Source of the DNA: Astragalus membranaceus
Taxonomy: Eukaryota; Streptophyta; Magnoliopsida; Fabales; Fabaceae
DNA length: 64,000 nucleotides
Direction of reading: 5' to 3'
NCBI GenBank assembly: GCA_039519185.1
Contig: CM076847.1
Location: 54,009,708 to 54,073,707, forward strand
Shown: positions 35,895-46,769 of the stretch, in pieces
How positions within the stretch are numbered: the stretch's first letter is position 1
How the letters are laid out: each line of letters begins with the position of its first letter
Notes under the pieces: generated by a model
The model's input: the letters and a program-made list of their open reading frames with translations, nothing else
Databases searched by the model: none
Told to the model about the DNA's origin: nothing
Translations under genes and position numbers: made by a program

Positions 35895-37829
35895 CTTGGG
35901 CCATTATGACCCCCACTCTATTGGATGTGGCTGCCATTCTGGGGCTCCCTGCTGGTGGCCTCGAGGTTGACGCCAATCCTGACTTCGTGGGCGAAGACCC
36001 CCCCTTTTACCTTTGCTTCTGCCTTCTCCAACCTCTTATCAAAGAACGCTAAGTATGCGGGTCCTATTACCGATGGGGAGCACCATGAATTTTTGGTGTG
36101 TTTCTTCAACGCAGGTCAAGCACCAGAAGTACGCTTGGGGCCCTTTCTTCCTCGCCCTCCTTTACAAAAGCATGGACAACTTTGTAACGCAGGTCAAGGA
36201 CAAAGGCTCTTACTCGAAGGCCGAGGGTCCTATCTGGTTTCTACAACTATGGGCTTAGCTCTACTTCCCTAATTTTGCCCCTGATCAGTCCACAGGGGTC
36301 ACCGAGGTCCTCAGATGCGCCCTCGTTGCCACCCCCATTCTTCCAGTGGAGTGTGCGAAAGTGCTCCGAGTACTGCTGGATCTGAACCTTTTCAAACATT
36401 TCTGTTGGTGTCCAGTTCTGGAAAAAGGCCTTGGTCCTCGGTGCATATTTACCCCAAAATATTTGGACCCCTCTTCTCATGACAACTACAACATGATCAT
36501 TCATGGGAGTCGTGTGCTCGTTGCCCGGGACCTGGTTGGTGGTGCCAGACTCCCTTCAAACACCAACCCTCTCACCATCGAACCCTATCATCCAAACTTC
36601 GTAGCTCGGCAGTTTGGTGTTGGTCAACACATGCCTGTCCCATACGACTCCATGGCTGTGGGGCACCGCCGAGCGAAGATCTTCCCCTTTGATCTCACTA
36701 AGCTTATTGCAGATCAGAATGCGAAGTTCCTCTCCTTCTCTTGGGGCGTCTATCGCAGTCGAATCGGCGAAACCAGCAGCAACATTTCTTGGTGGTCGAA
36801 AGTACGAGAGCATGTCTTTCCTTGCTCCACCATTGAATACCTTCCAAGCTATTTGGGCTCTGCTAAGGGACTTCCAGTTCAGCCTACCTCGATGGCTGCT
36901 CGAGTGAGTCCACCACCTCACACGGCTGTCCATTCGACGAGTATGGCGACAGAGGCGAAGAAGAAGAAAAAATAGTTAATTTCTGATCCTCTTCGACGCT
37001 CTTCTCCTCGCATGAAGTCCACTGGGCAACCCTCTTCTACCACTGGTAAGTTCCTGACCTTTTTTTATTTACTTATGTTGTTGGCACGAGCTCATTGGCC
37101 AATATGCTTGCGCAGCTTAACCTCCTGCCCTAATTGTCTTGGATGACGACGACAAAGATGATAATGTCCCCATCCTCCAACGAAAAAGAACCCGGGAACT
37201 ACTCAAAGCACCCCCTTCTGCCACTCTAGTCATCGAAGTATCACCCCCTCCTCTCAAGCGGTTACGGGTAAGTTCTTCTTTTAGTGCATTACAAGCGCTC
37301 CTCCGTTTATCTGCTTTATCTCATTGAACTTTCTTTTTGATAACTCTGCAGAGGGTTCGTACTCCAACCGAATCAGTGCAATCTTCAAAAGCTCCACTCT
37401 ATGACAGATAACTTACAGAGGTGGAAATTGTACTGTCATATTTGCCTCTTTTGCAGGAGCCCGCTGGTGACACTGTGCCTCTTTATCGTCCTACCTTTGC
37501 GGAGGCCAATCCCCCTGTTGATCATCAAACCGAGGACCTCTCTTCGCCGGCAATCACCGATGAGGAATTGCAACGCTATTTTCTGAGCCTTGAGGCTCCA
37601 GAATCGGCCCCTTCTTCTATAGAGGTTGACCTCGCTCAAGTGGAGGCATCCTTGGCTGGGGAAATCCCCACCAATCCTGACCAAGTGGCGGCCCTCCGAG
37701 CTACATTGTTTTGGGTCTCTAACTCCCTTTATATCCCCTCCGTCAAGAAAGATGCTCTTTAGGAAATAGCTCTACAACTTGGGAACATCTCCAGTCTATA
37801 TGGCCGGGCCGAAGCCACCCAGGATCGGG

Positions 37830-38139
37830 TGTAACAGCCCAGGTCCAACGCATTGGCCACCCCGGCACTATTACCTCACGGTCTTTTCTACCCCCCTTGT
37901 AGAATTTTTGCCTTCCGTGGGAATCGAACCTTGCACCTGAGGCATAAGTGCAAGTTAAACACACCTCCCACTACCAATTGAGCGCGCTCAATTGGTAGTG
38001 GGAGGTGTGTTTAACTTGCACTTATGCCTCAGGTGCAAGGTTCGATTCCCACGGAAGGCAAAAATTCTACAAGGGGGGTAGAGAAGACCGTGATGTAATA
38101 GTGCTGGGGTGGCCAATGCGTTGGACCTGGGCTGTTACA
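37830..38139. mobile_element. 310-bp palindrome of two head-to-head tRNA-like modules
   Basis: The left half starts tgtaacagcccaggtcca and the right half ends tggacctgggctgttaca. The arms are complementary over about 155 bp with about three mismatches, meeting at gagcgcgctc (37980-37989). Each arm, read from the centre outward, has an A-box-like gctcaattggtag and an exact B-box ggttcgattcc. It is therefore a head-to-head dimer of the module seen singly at 12195-12355. The ends tgtaaca/tgttaca equal those of the chromovirus LTRs. The left flank is PMD copy 2 and the right flank a truncated LTR; no matching TSD is visible. A transcript across it would fold into a long hairpin. Confidence 0.88.
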
Positions 38140-39205
38140 GATACGAATAAAACAGTCCGCAGGCTGTCGGAAAGAGTTCCCAACCAGAAACACGCATGGA
38201 CCGTGCTTGGAAGAGCACGACCCGTGCTCCATGTGCAGCACCAGAAAACCATTTTTTAAGCATGTTTAAGCATCCATTAAGTACCAAAACGAACCCAAAT
38301 CCTCAACCAATCCAAAATACAAACTTAATACATATAAAAGTGAAGCTCAAACAAGATTGGAACATCATCATCATCATGCAATTCATACAAAGATTAGGCA
38401 TACAAAATCACCCATTTTAGGCTAAAAGCATCAATCACTCAAATAACTCAATGAGTGGGGTAGTAAGTTCAAGCAACAACATCACGATCTCAGAATCAGA
38501 TGGGTTAAAACACCCTAAGGTGTCAAAAACCCTATTTATGAAGAAAATGGGGAATAAGGAAACTCACCTCTTTGAAATAGGATAACACACCAACAAAACA
38601 AGTCTCTATAGTCTTCCAAGAGCAAACAAACTCCTAAAACCCTCCAAGTGTGACCCTAGCTTGCCAAACCTTTTCTTTGACATGCATTTCGAGAAAGGTG
38701 TTGGAAGAGGAAGATGAGAAGAGTTGTGTTTTGATGTTTAGGTAGAAGGGAAAGTTGAAGTGGTGATTGTGAGTGAATCAATACTTCAGGATCTCCTTAG
38801 AACAATAATGGAAGAAGAGCTTCCATGTTTCTCCCCCCTTGCCCTTTCTCTTTTCTCCACTCCACTCTCCCTCTCTAGGTCTTATGTTTTCCCTTCTTTC
38901 TAAAAATGGCACTATGAGGTAATGAAGACGGAAAATAAGAATGAATGCAATCTGATTTAAACTCAACTGATTTAACATCCCCTATAGGACTGGGCTTAAG
39001 TCATTTGGGTTTCGTTTCATAAATTCAGATAACTATCTGCAACTCCCCAAACTACTAGTGAAGAACATAACTTTATTATGCAATAAGTCACACATAATTC
39101 ATAATTAAACATTAAATTCAATTAAGACACATAAAAAGCACATAATAAATCTTACGAATACGATGTAATAGTCAAAGTAATTTAATAATTACTTTGGATA
39201 TTACA
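38140..39205 (-). repeat. Truncated chromovirus LTR, minus strand
   Basis: On the minus strand it starts tgtaatatccaaagtaatt at 39205 and runs to about 38140, where the palindrome begins. It includes a gcacgaccc motif (38215-38224) but lacks the gggtgacgaccc part and the gtgttaca end, so only the 5' half is present. A pyrimidine-rich tract at 38820-38900 (plus strand) lies in the expected leader region. Confidence 0.65.
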
Positions 39206-39214
39206 AAGGTTCCC

Positions 39215-39762
39215 CTTGCTGTCTATACAAACTTAAACGATTCTACACCTTTATTGGTAGCGTTTGCTGGGCATTAGACTTCTCAGCAGGTCCCAACATA
39301 GGATTCGAATCCAAATCATCTCTATGATCATCGTTGGAACCTCAAATCGCGTCATTGTTCATGGAGGTCTTAGGACGTACAACTTGAGTTTTCTGCTTGT
39401 AATTCACATTATTAGAAACCTCTAGCTTGGGAACACTTTTAGAAATCTGTTTTGCCTAAGCAACATATTCCAGGACCTGTTCGTTATTATTTTCAACAAG
39501 GTATCCTTCTATTACAATCACTAGTGGTATGACTTATAGTCATGCAATTCATGCAGAATGAAGGCAAGTTTTCATACTCAATACCCACGAAGAAAGCATA
39601 ACTTGACCACTCAACTAGGATTTGATTTCTACGCTTTGATTTCAAATCCATATCAACCAAGATGCGAGCAAAGTGACCAAAAGATCTATCAAAACAGCTT
39701 TTACTTGTTGTATCATCTAGACTAATTGGTATGCCAACACTGCTAGTAATTGCAAAAAGAAG
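39215..39762 (-). pseudogene. LINE ORF1 fragment with CCHC knuckle
   Basis: Read on the minus strand from about 39762, the frame gives VGIPISLDDTTSKS, GHFARILVDMDLKSKR and a zinc knuckle of the form C-x2-C-x4-H-x4-C (CMNCMTISHTTSDC). This is the pattern of the nucleic-acid-binding ORF1 protein of plant L1-type LINEs (DUF4283 / zf-CCHC_4, by memory). After the knuckle there is a stop, then an acidic piece (NDDHRDDLDSNPMLGP). No start codon, endonuclease or RT is present, so only a fragment remains. This is the only LINE piece I recognise in the window. Confidence 0.78.
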
Positions 39763-39875
39763 ACTTGAAGACTTGAAGATACCTGCTTATGAAGATATCT
39801 CATTCTCAAAAAGAAGATATCTTCTTATGAAGATATTTGTCAAAGGAACTGCTAACTCATTCTCAAGAATATATC
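39763..39875. other. Short unassigned repeat stretch
   Basis: Repeats of gaagacttgaaga and gaagatatc type (39764-39835) lie between the LINE fragment and the LTR of element J. No gene is visible. Confidence 0.5.
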
Positions 39876-40413
39876 TGTAACGCCCAAATAATTAAATTAT
39901 TTAGGTATTTTATTAGTATAGTCATATTAAAATAATTATATGGTGTTTTATTTAAATCAGGGAGTGATGTTTAGTAATTAAGCTGAGTAGTGGACGGGGG
40001 CCCGTGATCCAAAAGCCCAATGGCATAGGCGCATGAGTGAGAGCCTAGCTAGGGTTTTGGGATCATTTGCGCATTGTTGGAGAAAAAGAAAAGAAAAGAA
40101 AAGAGAGATTTGCGAAGAGGAGAAGAGAGGAAATGGCGCACCAAGGAGGAAGAGGAGAGGAGCTCTGTTGCTGTGGTTCTTTGGAGTCTTCGTGCAAGGG
40201 GATCACGTATTCGGCAAATCTAAGGTAAGGGTGGGTTCTTTCTTTATAATAGGGTGTATGATGGGGGTTATGTGGGAGATAGACTCTATGTTGTCCCTTT
40301 GATCTTGTTGGTGTTGATTTGGTGATATTCGCATGTATCCATGATGATGGTAATTGGTGTTTGATGATGGATGTGTTCGTAACAAAAAAAAATTATGTAG
40401 GCTAGGCTGAATG

Positions 40414-40860
40414 TGGCGCCCTAGGCGCCCAGCCACTGGTTCCCTGTTTTGTTGTTGCTGAATGTGGCGCCTTAGGCGCCCAGTCATAGTGTTCTGTTGT
40501 GTTGTTGCAGGAAGTGGCGCCTTAGGCGCCCAGTGTTGCTGTCCTGGTTGCTGAAAGTGGCACCTTAGGCGCCCAGTGTTGTGTTGGGTGGTTATTGTGT
40601 TGCTGTGAAGGGCGCCCTAGGCGCCCAGTGATGTTCCATGTTCTGCTGTTTGCTGGTTGCCTGTTTTGTTGCAGTTGTGCTAGGCGCCCTGCTCCTGGGC
40701 GCCAAGTCTGTTGTGTTGCCAGCTGTGCTAGGCGCCCTGCTCCTGGGTGCCAAGTCTGATGTTGTTGCTATGGTGCTAGGCGCCCTGTTGCTGGGCGCCA
40801 GTTTCTGTTGTTGCTGTTGCCTGCTAGGCGCCTTGTTGCTGGGCGCTAGTTCCTGCCATG
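40414..40860 (+). repeat. GGCGCC repeats in LTR of J
   Basis: gtggcgccttaggcgcccag and variants recur about nine times, roughly every 45-60 bp. Many contain ggcgccttaggcgcc-type palindromes. Confidence 0.85.
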
Positions 40861-40865
40861 TCTAA

Positions 40866-41340
40866 TAAATGTTGCTGTTTTTCTAAATTAATGTTGCTGT
40901 CACAGTGGAACAAATGTTGCTATTTTTCTAGAATAATGTTGCTGTCACAGTAGAACAAATGTTGCTGTTTTTCTAAATTAATGTTGCTGTCACAGTGGAA
41001 CAAATGTTGCTGTTTTTCTAAAATAATGTTGCTGTCACAGTAGAACAAATGTTGCTGTTTTTCTAAAATAATGTTGCTGTCACAGTAGAACAAATGTTGC
41101 TGTTTTTCTAAAATAATGTTGCCGTCACAGTAGGACAAATGTTGCTGTTTTTCTAAAAATGATGTTGCTGTCACAATAAACAAATGTTGCTGTTTTTCTA
41201 AAAATGAGGTTGCTGTCACAGTGAACAAATGTTGTTGTTTTCCAAAAAATTGATGTTGCTGTCACAGTGAACAAATGTTGCTATTTTTCTAAAAATGATG
41301 TTGCTGTCACAGTGAACAAATGTTGCTGTTTTTCTAAAAA
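40866..41340 (+). repeat. 45-bp tandem array, about ten copies
   Basis: Copies start at gttgc positions 40871, 40916, 40961, 41006, 41051, 41096, 41141, 41186, 41231, 41277 and 41322, so the period is 45 bp with one 46. Unit core: gttgctgtttttctaaa, then atgttgctgtcacagt. As 45 is a multiple of three, the minus strand shows a long open frame with a 15-residue repeat; I treat this as a by-product. Confidence 0.95.
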
Positions 41341-42373
41341 TAAATGCTGCTGTTGCTGTAAGTTAAGGTGCTGTTTGCTGTAAAATAAATGCCGCTGTTG
41401 CTGTAAAATAAAGGTGCTGTTGCTGTACAGTAAATGTGCTGTATGATGTAAAATGAATGTTGTTGCTGCTGTAAAATAAATGTTGGTGGTTGTTGATGTT
41501 ACGGTCAAGTTGTTAGACTGTACTATAGGTGTTGGTGTTATTGGTGATGATGTAACAGGTGATGTGCCGATTTTATTGGCTAAGGTGATAGGTGATGGGT
41601 CTATGACCATTTGTTGAATTTGGTGTTGTTGTGTTAATTTAATGACTGTTGTTCTTAATTGTCTCTGGTGCATTGCTCATGGTGTCGCATATATTGCATA
41701 TGCATTATTTTGGTGATGATGGCTTCGGCCTTGGAGCTATAGGTGATGATGGTGATGCTCATACAGGTGATGATGCCCTTATTGGCTGTTCTATTGGTGA
41801 TGATTGGTACCACATGCATATGCCCGTTGGTGTGGGTTGCATCTCATTCATTTACCCAAGATATTGGTGATGTCTATTGGTGTTTGCCATTTGATGTTAT
41901 TGTGAAGTGGTAGATGTGGTTGTCGTAACTCTAGCATATTGCCTATCACATATGCTATTATAATGTTAGATATCTCACCCCTTCTGTTTGAATGTTACCC
42001 CTATGCTGGTAACGTGCAGGTGATTGCGAGTGAAGGCATGTCTACCTTCGCTAGTAGAGTCGGTGTCGTCGCTCTAATACGTAGCACTCGGGGGGATGAA
42101 CGCTAGTTTTTATTAGTTGTCTTTATTATTTAATTTCTGTAGTTTTACGGTGATGTTATGATTAATTGTTGAACCTTTATTTTATTCCGCTGCATGGTGA
42201 TGGAGTTATTTACGACGTGCTATGTATCGTACTATTTTTAAATGGTGAATTTTATTATATTCGTGTGATGTTTTATTGGTGTAAATGTGGCATCCCTTGT
42301 GGGTGTAGTGAAAAATGTTTTGAACTCTGATTTTTTGTCGAAAATTTTCCGGGTAGAAAAGGGGTGTTACATT

Positions 42374-42390
42374 AGTGGTATCAAAGCAGT
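42374..42390 (+). promoter_or_regulatory. Primer-binding site of chromovirus J
   Basis: agtggtatcaaagcagt lies just after the 5' LTR and is complementary to the 3' end of initiator Met tRNA with one change (aa for ag). Confidence 0.8.
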
Positions 42391-42490
42391 TTCGGTCTGT
42401 CCGGCCAAGTTGTCAAGTTATTGTGTCATTGACGATCAAGCATTGTCAATTAGTTCTAACTGTTGCTTATGATTGTAGTGAGTAGTTGAG

Positions 42491-43290
42491 ATGGCTGGGA
42501 GGAACGATGCTGCTATTGCTGCTGCGTAGGCTGCTATGGCTCAGGCCGTGGAGGGTCAACAGAATTCTGGTGAGAATGCTGGGTCTCGGAGTTTGGCTAC
42601 CTTTCAGAGAGAGAATCCGCCTACCTTCAAGGGCAGGTATGATCCCGATGGGGCTTTAGCTTGGTTGAAAGATATGGAGAGGATCTTTCGTGTGATGGAC
42701 TGCACTCCGGCACAGAAGGTCCATTATGGTACGCATATGCTGGCAGAGGAGGCCGATGACTGGTGGTTAGAGGCTAGGCAGAGATTGGAGACTGCAAACG
42801 AAGAGATCACTTGGGCTGTGTTCCGCAGGGAGTTTATGAGAGAATATTATCCAGAGGATGTCCGAGGTAAGAAAGAGATTGAGTTCCTGGAGCTGAAACA
42901 AGGGAATATGTCTGTGACTGAGTATGCTGCTAAGTTCGTGGAATTTGCAAAATTTTATCCGCATTACAGTGAGGCTACTGCTGAGTTTTCCAAGTGCATT
43001 AAGTTTGAGAATGGGCTGCGTCCTGAGATTAAGAAGGCGATTGGTTACCAGAAGATCTGTGTTTTCTCCGACTTGATTGATAGCTGCAGAATTTACGAGG
43101 AAGACAACAATGCTCACTACAAGATCATGAATGAGAAGAGGAGCAAATTTCAGAGTCGTGGTAAACCGTATGATGTTCCTGCTGGTAAGGGTAAACAGAA
43201 AGCTGCTGTTGGCAAGAAGACTAGTGGGGGAGATGCTCCTGCTAGCTGGTCACAAATGTTACAAATGTGGAAAAGCTGGTCACAAGAGTA
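42491..43290 (+). pseudogene. gag of chromovirus J
   Basis: Gag forms the particle that packages element RNA. The start at 42491 (MAGRNDAAIAAA) follows the leader and is the natural one, but codon 13 is TAG (42527-42529). After it the frame runs MAQAVEGQQNSGENAG, then FKGRYDPDGALAWLKDMERI and DDWWLEARQRLETANEEITW, the usual retrotransposon gag core. It reaches a stop at 43289 because the frame has shifted before the zinc knuckles (about 43200-43245). The knuckles are encoded in the pol frame that follows. In intact relatives gag and pol form a single frame. Confidence 0.9.
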
Positions 43291-45025
43291 ACGTGTGCAA
43301 AGCTGAAGTGAAGAAGTGTTACTGTTGTGGTAAGGAGGGTTATGTGGTGGCTGAGTGTGAGCGTAAGGAGGTGGTCTGCTACAACTGTGGTGAAGGAGGG
43401 CACATTAGTACTCAGTGTCCGAAGCCGAAGAAAGAAAGGTCCAGTGGAAAAGTGTTCGCTTTGGCAGGTGAAGAGCCTACTGAAGATGATGGACTTATTA
43501 GAGGTACGTGCTTCATTAATGGTACTCCTTTAAAATCTATTGTTGATACTGGTGCTACGCATTGCTTTATTGCTGCTGATTGTTGTAAGAGATTGAATCT
43601 TGCATTGTCTGCCATGAATGGAGAGATGGTGGTCGACACTCCAGCTAAGGGGTCGGTAACTACCTCTCTAGTGTGTTCTCAGTGTCCCTTGTCGATCTTC
43701 GACAGAGACTTTGTTGTGGATTTTGTTTGTTTGCCGTTGAGCGGATTGGATGTAATCTTGGGTATGAACTGGTTAAAGCATAACCATGTCCATATTAATT
43801 GTCATAGCAAGTCGGTGAGTTTTGAAGAAGAGGAGTCTGGTCTGTTATCTGCTAGTCAGTTGCGGAAGTTGATGAAGGAAGGAGTTCAGTTATTCTCGCT
43901 GATGGCATCGTTGTCTGTTGAGAATCAAGCTATCATTGAAGAGTTGCAGGTGGTGCGCGAGTTTCCTGATGTTTTCCCTGATGAGATTCCAAGTGTACCG
44001 CCAGAGAGGAAAGTTGAGTTCTCTATTGATCTTGTGCCTGGTTACAGACCTGTTTCTATGGCACCGTACAGGATGTCCGCATCCGAATTGTCTGAGTTGA
44101 AGAAGAAACTTGAGGATCTGCTCGAGAAGAAGTTTGTGAGGCCGAGTGTATCACCGTGGGGAGCTCCTGTGTTGTTAGTGAAGAAGAAGGATGGTAGTAT
44201 GAGACTCTGTGTGGATTATCGGCAATTGAATAAGGTGACAATTAAGAACAAGTATCCACTTCCGAAGATAGACGATTTGATGGATCAGTTGGTGGGTGCT
44301 CAAGTGTTCAGTAAGATTGATTTGAGATCAGGTTATCATCAGATCAAGGTGAAGGACGAAGATATTCAGAAGACGGCTTTCAGAACCCGTTATGGTCATT
44401 ATGAGTATTCGGTGATGCCGTTCGGTGTTACCAACGCACCTGGAGTATTTATGGAATATATGAACCGTATATTTCATACTTACTTAGATCGGTTTGTGGT
44501 AGTGTTCATTGACGACATTCTGGTTTTCTCTAAATCGGAGGAAGAGCACGCCGAGCATCTGAGGTTAGTATTGGAGGTACTGAAGGAAAAGAAGCTGCAT
44601 GCGAAGTTGTCGAAGTGTGAGTTTTGGTTGAAAGACGTGAGTTTTCTCGGTCTTGTCATTTCTGGTAGTGGTATTGCGGTGGATCCGTCGAAAGTGGAAG
44701 CAGTGTTAAATTGGGAAGCCCCGAAGTCGGCTACTGAAATAAGAAGCTTTTTGGGATTGGCCGGCTATTATAGGAGATTCATTGAAGGTTTTTCTAAGTT
44801 AGCACTTCCGTTAACTCAGTTAACCTGCAAAGGAAAGGCTTTCGTTTGGGACGCCCGTTGTGAAGAAAGTTTCTTGGAATTGAAGAAGAGATTGACAACG
44901 TCTCCTGTCTTGACGTTGCCCAATCCGGAAGGGTCGTTTGTGGTGTATTGTGATGCTTCAAAGATGGGTTTAGGTGGTGTGCTTATGCAAGATGGGAAGG
45001 TTATTGCGTATGCATCGAGACTGTC
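43245..45025 (+). pseudogene. gag zinc knuckles and pol of chromovirus J: protease, RT, RNase H start
   Basis: The frame is open without a stop from 43131 into foreign DNA at 45056. It starts with CCHC knuckles CYKCGKAGHKSNVC, CYCCGKEGYVVAEC (His replaced by Tyr) and CYNCGEGGHISTQC. The aspartic protease has DTGATH and ILGMNWL. RT runs from about 43950 with WGAPVLLVKKKDGSMRLCVDY, YPLPKIDDLMDQL, the catalytic FIDDILVFS and FLGLAGYYRRFI. RNase H starts VVYCDASKMGLGGVLMQ and is cut after YASRL. The usual end of RNase H, integrase and the chromodomain are absent. RT itself looks undamaged. A complete element of this family would drive its own copying and could also serve H-type elements. Confidence 0.95.
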
Positions 45026-45042
45026 TATGAGAAGCATATATG

Positions 45043-46703
45043 TTGAGAAGACTTGAAGCAATGACAAGCAGTGTTGACCAGAGGCAAACAAAGAATAATA
45101 TGTCTCTTGACATGATCAAGAGTCAAGACCAGATGGGTTAACCTAAGAAACATCATCATGAGAAGAGTCAACATAAGAAGAGCCACGATGAAAAGAGTCA
45201 ACATGAGTAGAGTCAACATGAGAAGAATCATAAGAATAGTCAACCTCAGAAGAGTCATGATAAGAAAGGTTGTCATGAGAAGAGTCATCAGAAGAGTCAA
45301 GATGAGAAGCATCACGATGAGAAAAGTCACGTTGAGAAGCATCATGATAAGAAGAGTCAAGATCAGAAGAATCATGATGAGAACAGTCAAGTTGAGAAGA
45401 GTCATGTTGAGAAGCATCAATGTGAGAAGCATCAACATGAGAAGCATTACATTGAGAAACATCATCTTAAGAGGACTCAAAGAAGAGAAGAACCAAAGCT
45501 GAGAAGAGTGGTGACAATTGTATAAGCGCTGTCTTCTGCAGAAGTGCAGAAACACAGCTATCTTCGAGCCAAAAGCACACCAACGGCTATAAACTTTTGA
45601 AATGACTTTTTTTCAAGGACCAAAGGATATTAGAGACACATTCAACTATAAAAAAATGCATTGGATCAACGCTAAAAAGTGTGAGAGTACTTTGAGCTTA
45701 AATCCTCCAATCTTCTCAAGTGATAAGTTTTTTCTCATCCATAATCAAACCACTTCAAAACAATAGGGATTGATTCTATTTGAGTATGTATTTTAGCTTG
45801 TGTTTAAGTTTCTGTTGAAACACCATTTGTATCAACCACGCTCTAGAAATCCTCCAAAACCGCCAAACCAAATTTCATAACCTGTTAGAAACCTTCTCAA
45901 GAAGCATGTGTTTCTGTAAGGCATGTGAAGTGAGTTGCTTCTATGTTAGAAGCTACCTAGTAGATCAGAAGGATCGTATTAGGTGCGAGAACAGTAAGTA
46001 GAGTTGTGTTAAGAAAACTACCAAGAGAACTCTAAGCCTAGGCTGGTTGTAAAGTTGTAAGTATATGGAAAATAGTGGAAATACTCACAGGGTGTGAGGA
46101 GTGGACGTAGCCCAGGGTTTTGCGTGAACCACTATAAATCATTGTGTTATTTACTGCTTTTCATAGTTACTATGCTTGAAACTCTCTATTTGGAGAAGAT
46201 TTTGAAAAAACTGAGGAGACATCTTTTGCTAACCCTTCTCTACTACTCTTAGTTTTTCTTAAAACATTGCTATTAAAACCCTTCTGAAATGTTTTCTAGA
46301 TGGTAGACTTCAAACATTATTCTTAAGTAATTTACACTTAAGGTAACATTTTCTGACACTATCTGTTACTTTAAAAAGGCTATTTTGAAAATCATCTCAC
46401 TCTCTTTATTGATAGTTGTTTTGGGAAGAAAGAATTAACCGACCCTTCTCAACTCAGAAACATAGCTGAGAAGACAGTTTCATCCTACCCATCTCTACTC
46501 ACTATCATAGTTGAGAAGACTGTTTTCAATCACCCTTCTCAACTCAAAAGCTGAGTAGGGTGATCAAAAATAGTCTTCTCAACTCAACACTGACACTTAC
46601 AATGTCTAATCAAACTTGTGAAATTGTTTATCTTGTTTCAGGTTAATTTTTAAAAGGGTCATAATTCTAACCCCCCTTTCCTTGTGACACTCATTGACTT
46701 CAA
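45043..46703 (+). repeat. Probable copia LTR with 15-bp minisatellite
   Basis: The likely start is tgttgagaagacttg (45043) and the likely end gacttca before the primer-site-like sequence. Both ends are inferred. Motifs cttctcaactc recur at 46446-46590. If the LTR ends earlier, near 46590 (gtcttctcaactcaaca), it would have long inverted ends with the start. Confidence 0.5.
45158..45482 (+). repeat. 15-bp minisatellite, about 22 copies
   Basis: Degenerate units of the form catgagaagagtcaa, mostly 15 bp with two of 12 bp. The unit core gagaagagtc resembles the LTR start tgttgagaagact. Open frames on both strands are due to the 15-bp phase. Confidence 0.88.
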
Positions 46704-46769
46704 TTAGCATCAGAGGTCGCTCTCTAGATTGAGAACCCTCAAAAGTGTGAGAGGAAAAGATCTTTGAAG

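Larger units (their letters stand above)
34434..37829 (+). pseudogene. Plant mobile domain (PMD) gene, copy 2, interrupted by CACTA
   Basis: The start at 34434 has a good context (accATGg) and gives MASSSQSTVPSIFSSIGPLS. The frame has a TAG at codon 57 (34602-34604), then runs FVDLREWLKSIAEYNAWENR to AFVFP at the CACTA insertion. After it, WAIMTPTLLDVAAILGLPA, YAWGPFFLALLYKSMDN and GPIWFLQLW (then TAG) follow. The frame then runs from 36259 through YHPNFVARQFGVGQHMPV and FLSFSWGVYRSRIG to a Lys-rich end (36975). A frameshift lies near 36110. Downstream exons appear with GT-AG introns at 37046-37115 and 37268-37361. The gene ends at the palindrome at 37830. PMD genes of this type travel in transposons; whether this one is a retroelement or Mutator-like gene I cannot tell. 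Confidence 0.82.
39876..42371 (+). repeat. 5' LTR of chromovirus J
   Basis: It runs from tgtaacgccc to ggggtgttaca, 2496 bp. It carries GGCGCC repeats (40414-40860), a 45-bp tandem array (40866-41340) and related less regular repeats to 41485. A plant-type LTR leader precedes these (40130-40200, a purine-rich stretch then ctctgttgctgtggttct). Confidence 0.92.
39876..45025 (+). mobile_element. Chromovirus J (Tekay-like) with gag-pol, 3' truncated
   Basis: A 5' LTR (39876-42371), a primer site (42376 onward), gag from 42491 and pol through the start of RNase H. It breaks off near 45025, where copia sequence begins. Integrase, chromodomain and 3' LTR are missing. The leader after the primer site matches that of element H. 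It is the best preserved gypsy coding region here. Confidence 0.9.

Noticed and set aside
40866..41340. CRISPR array
   Set aside because: The repeats are contiguous tandem copies without unique spacers, in a plant LTR.
40920..41673. Repeat protein on the minus strand
   Set aside because: Open frames follow from a 45-bp period and TTG/CTG-rich composition; no start context or homology.
45025..45555. Leu/Met-rich membrane protein on the minus strand
   Set aside because: It is a translation of the 15-bp minisatellite.
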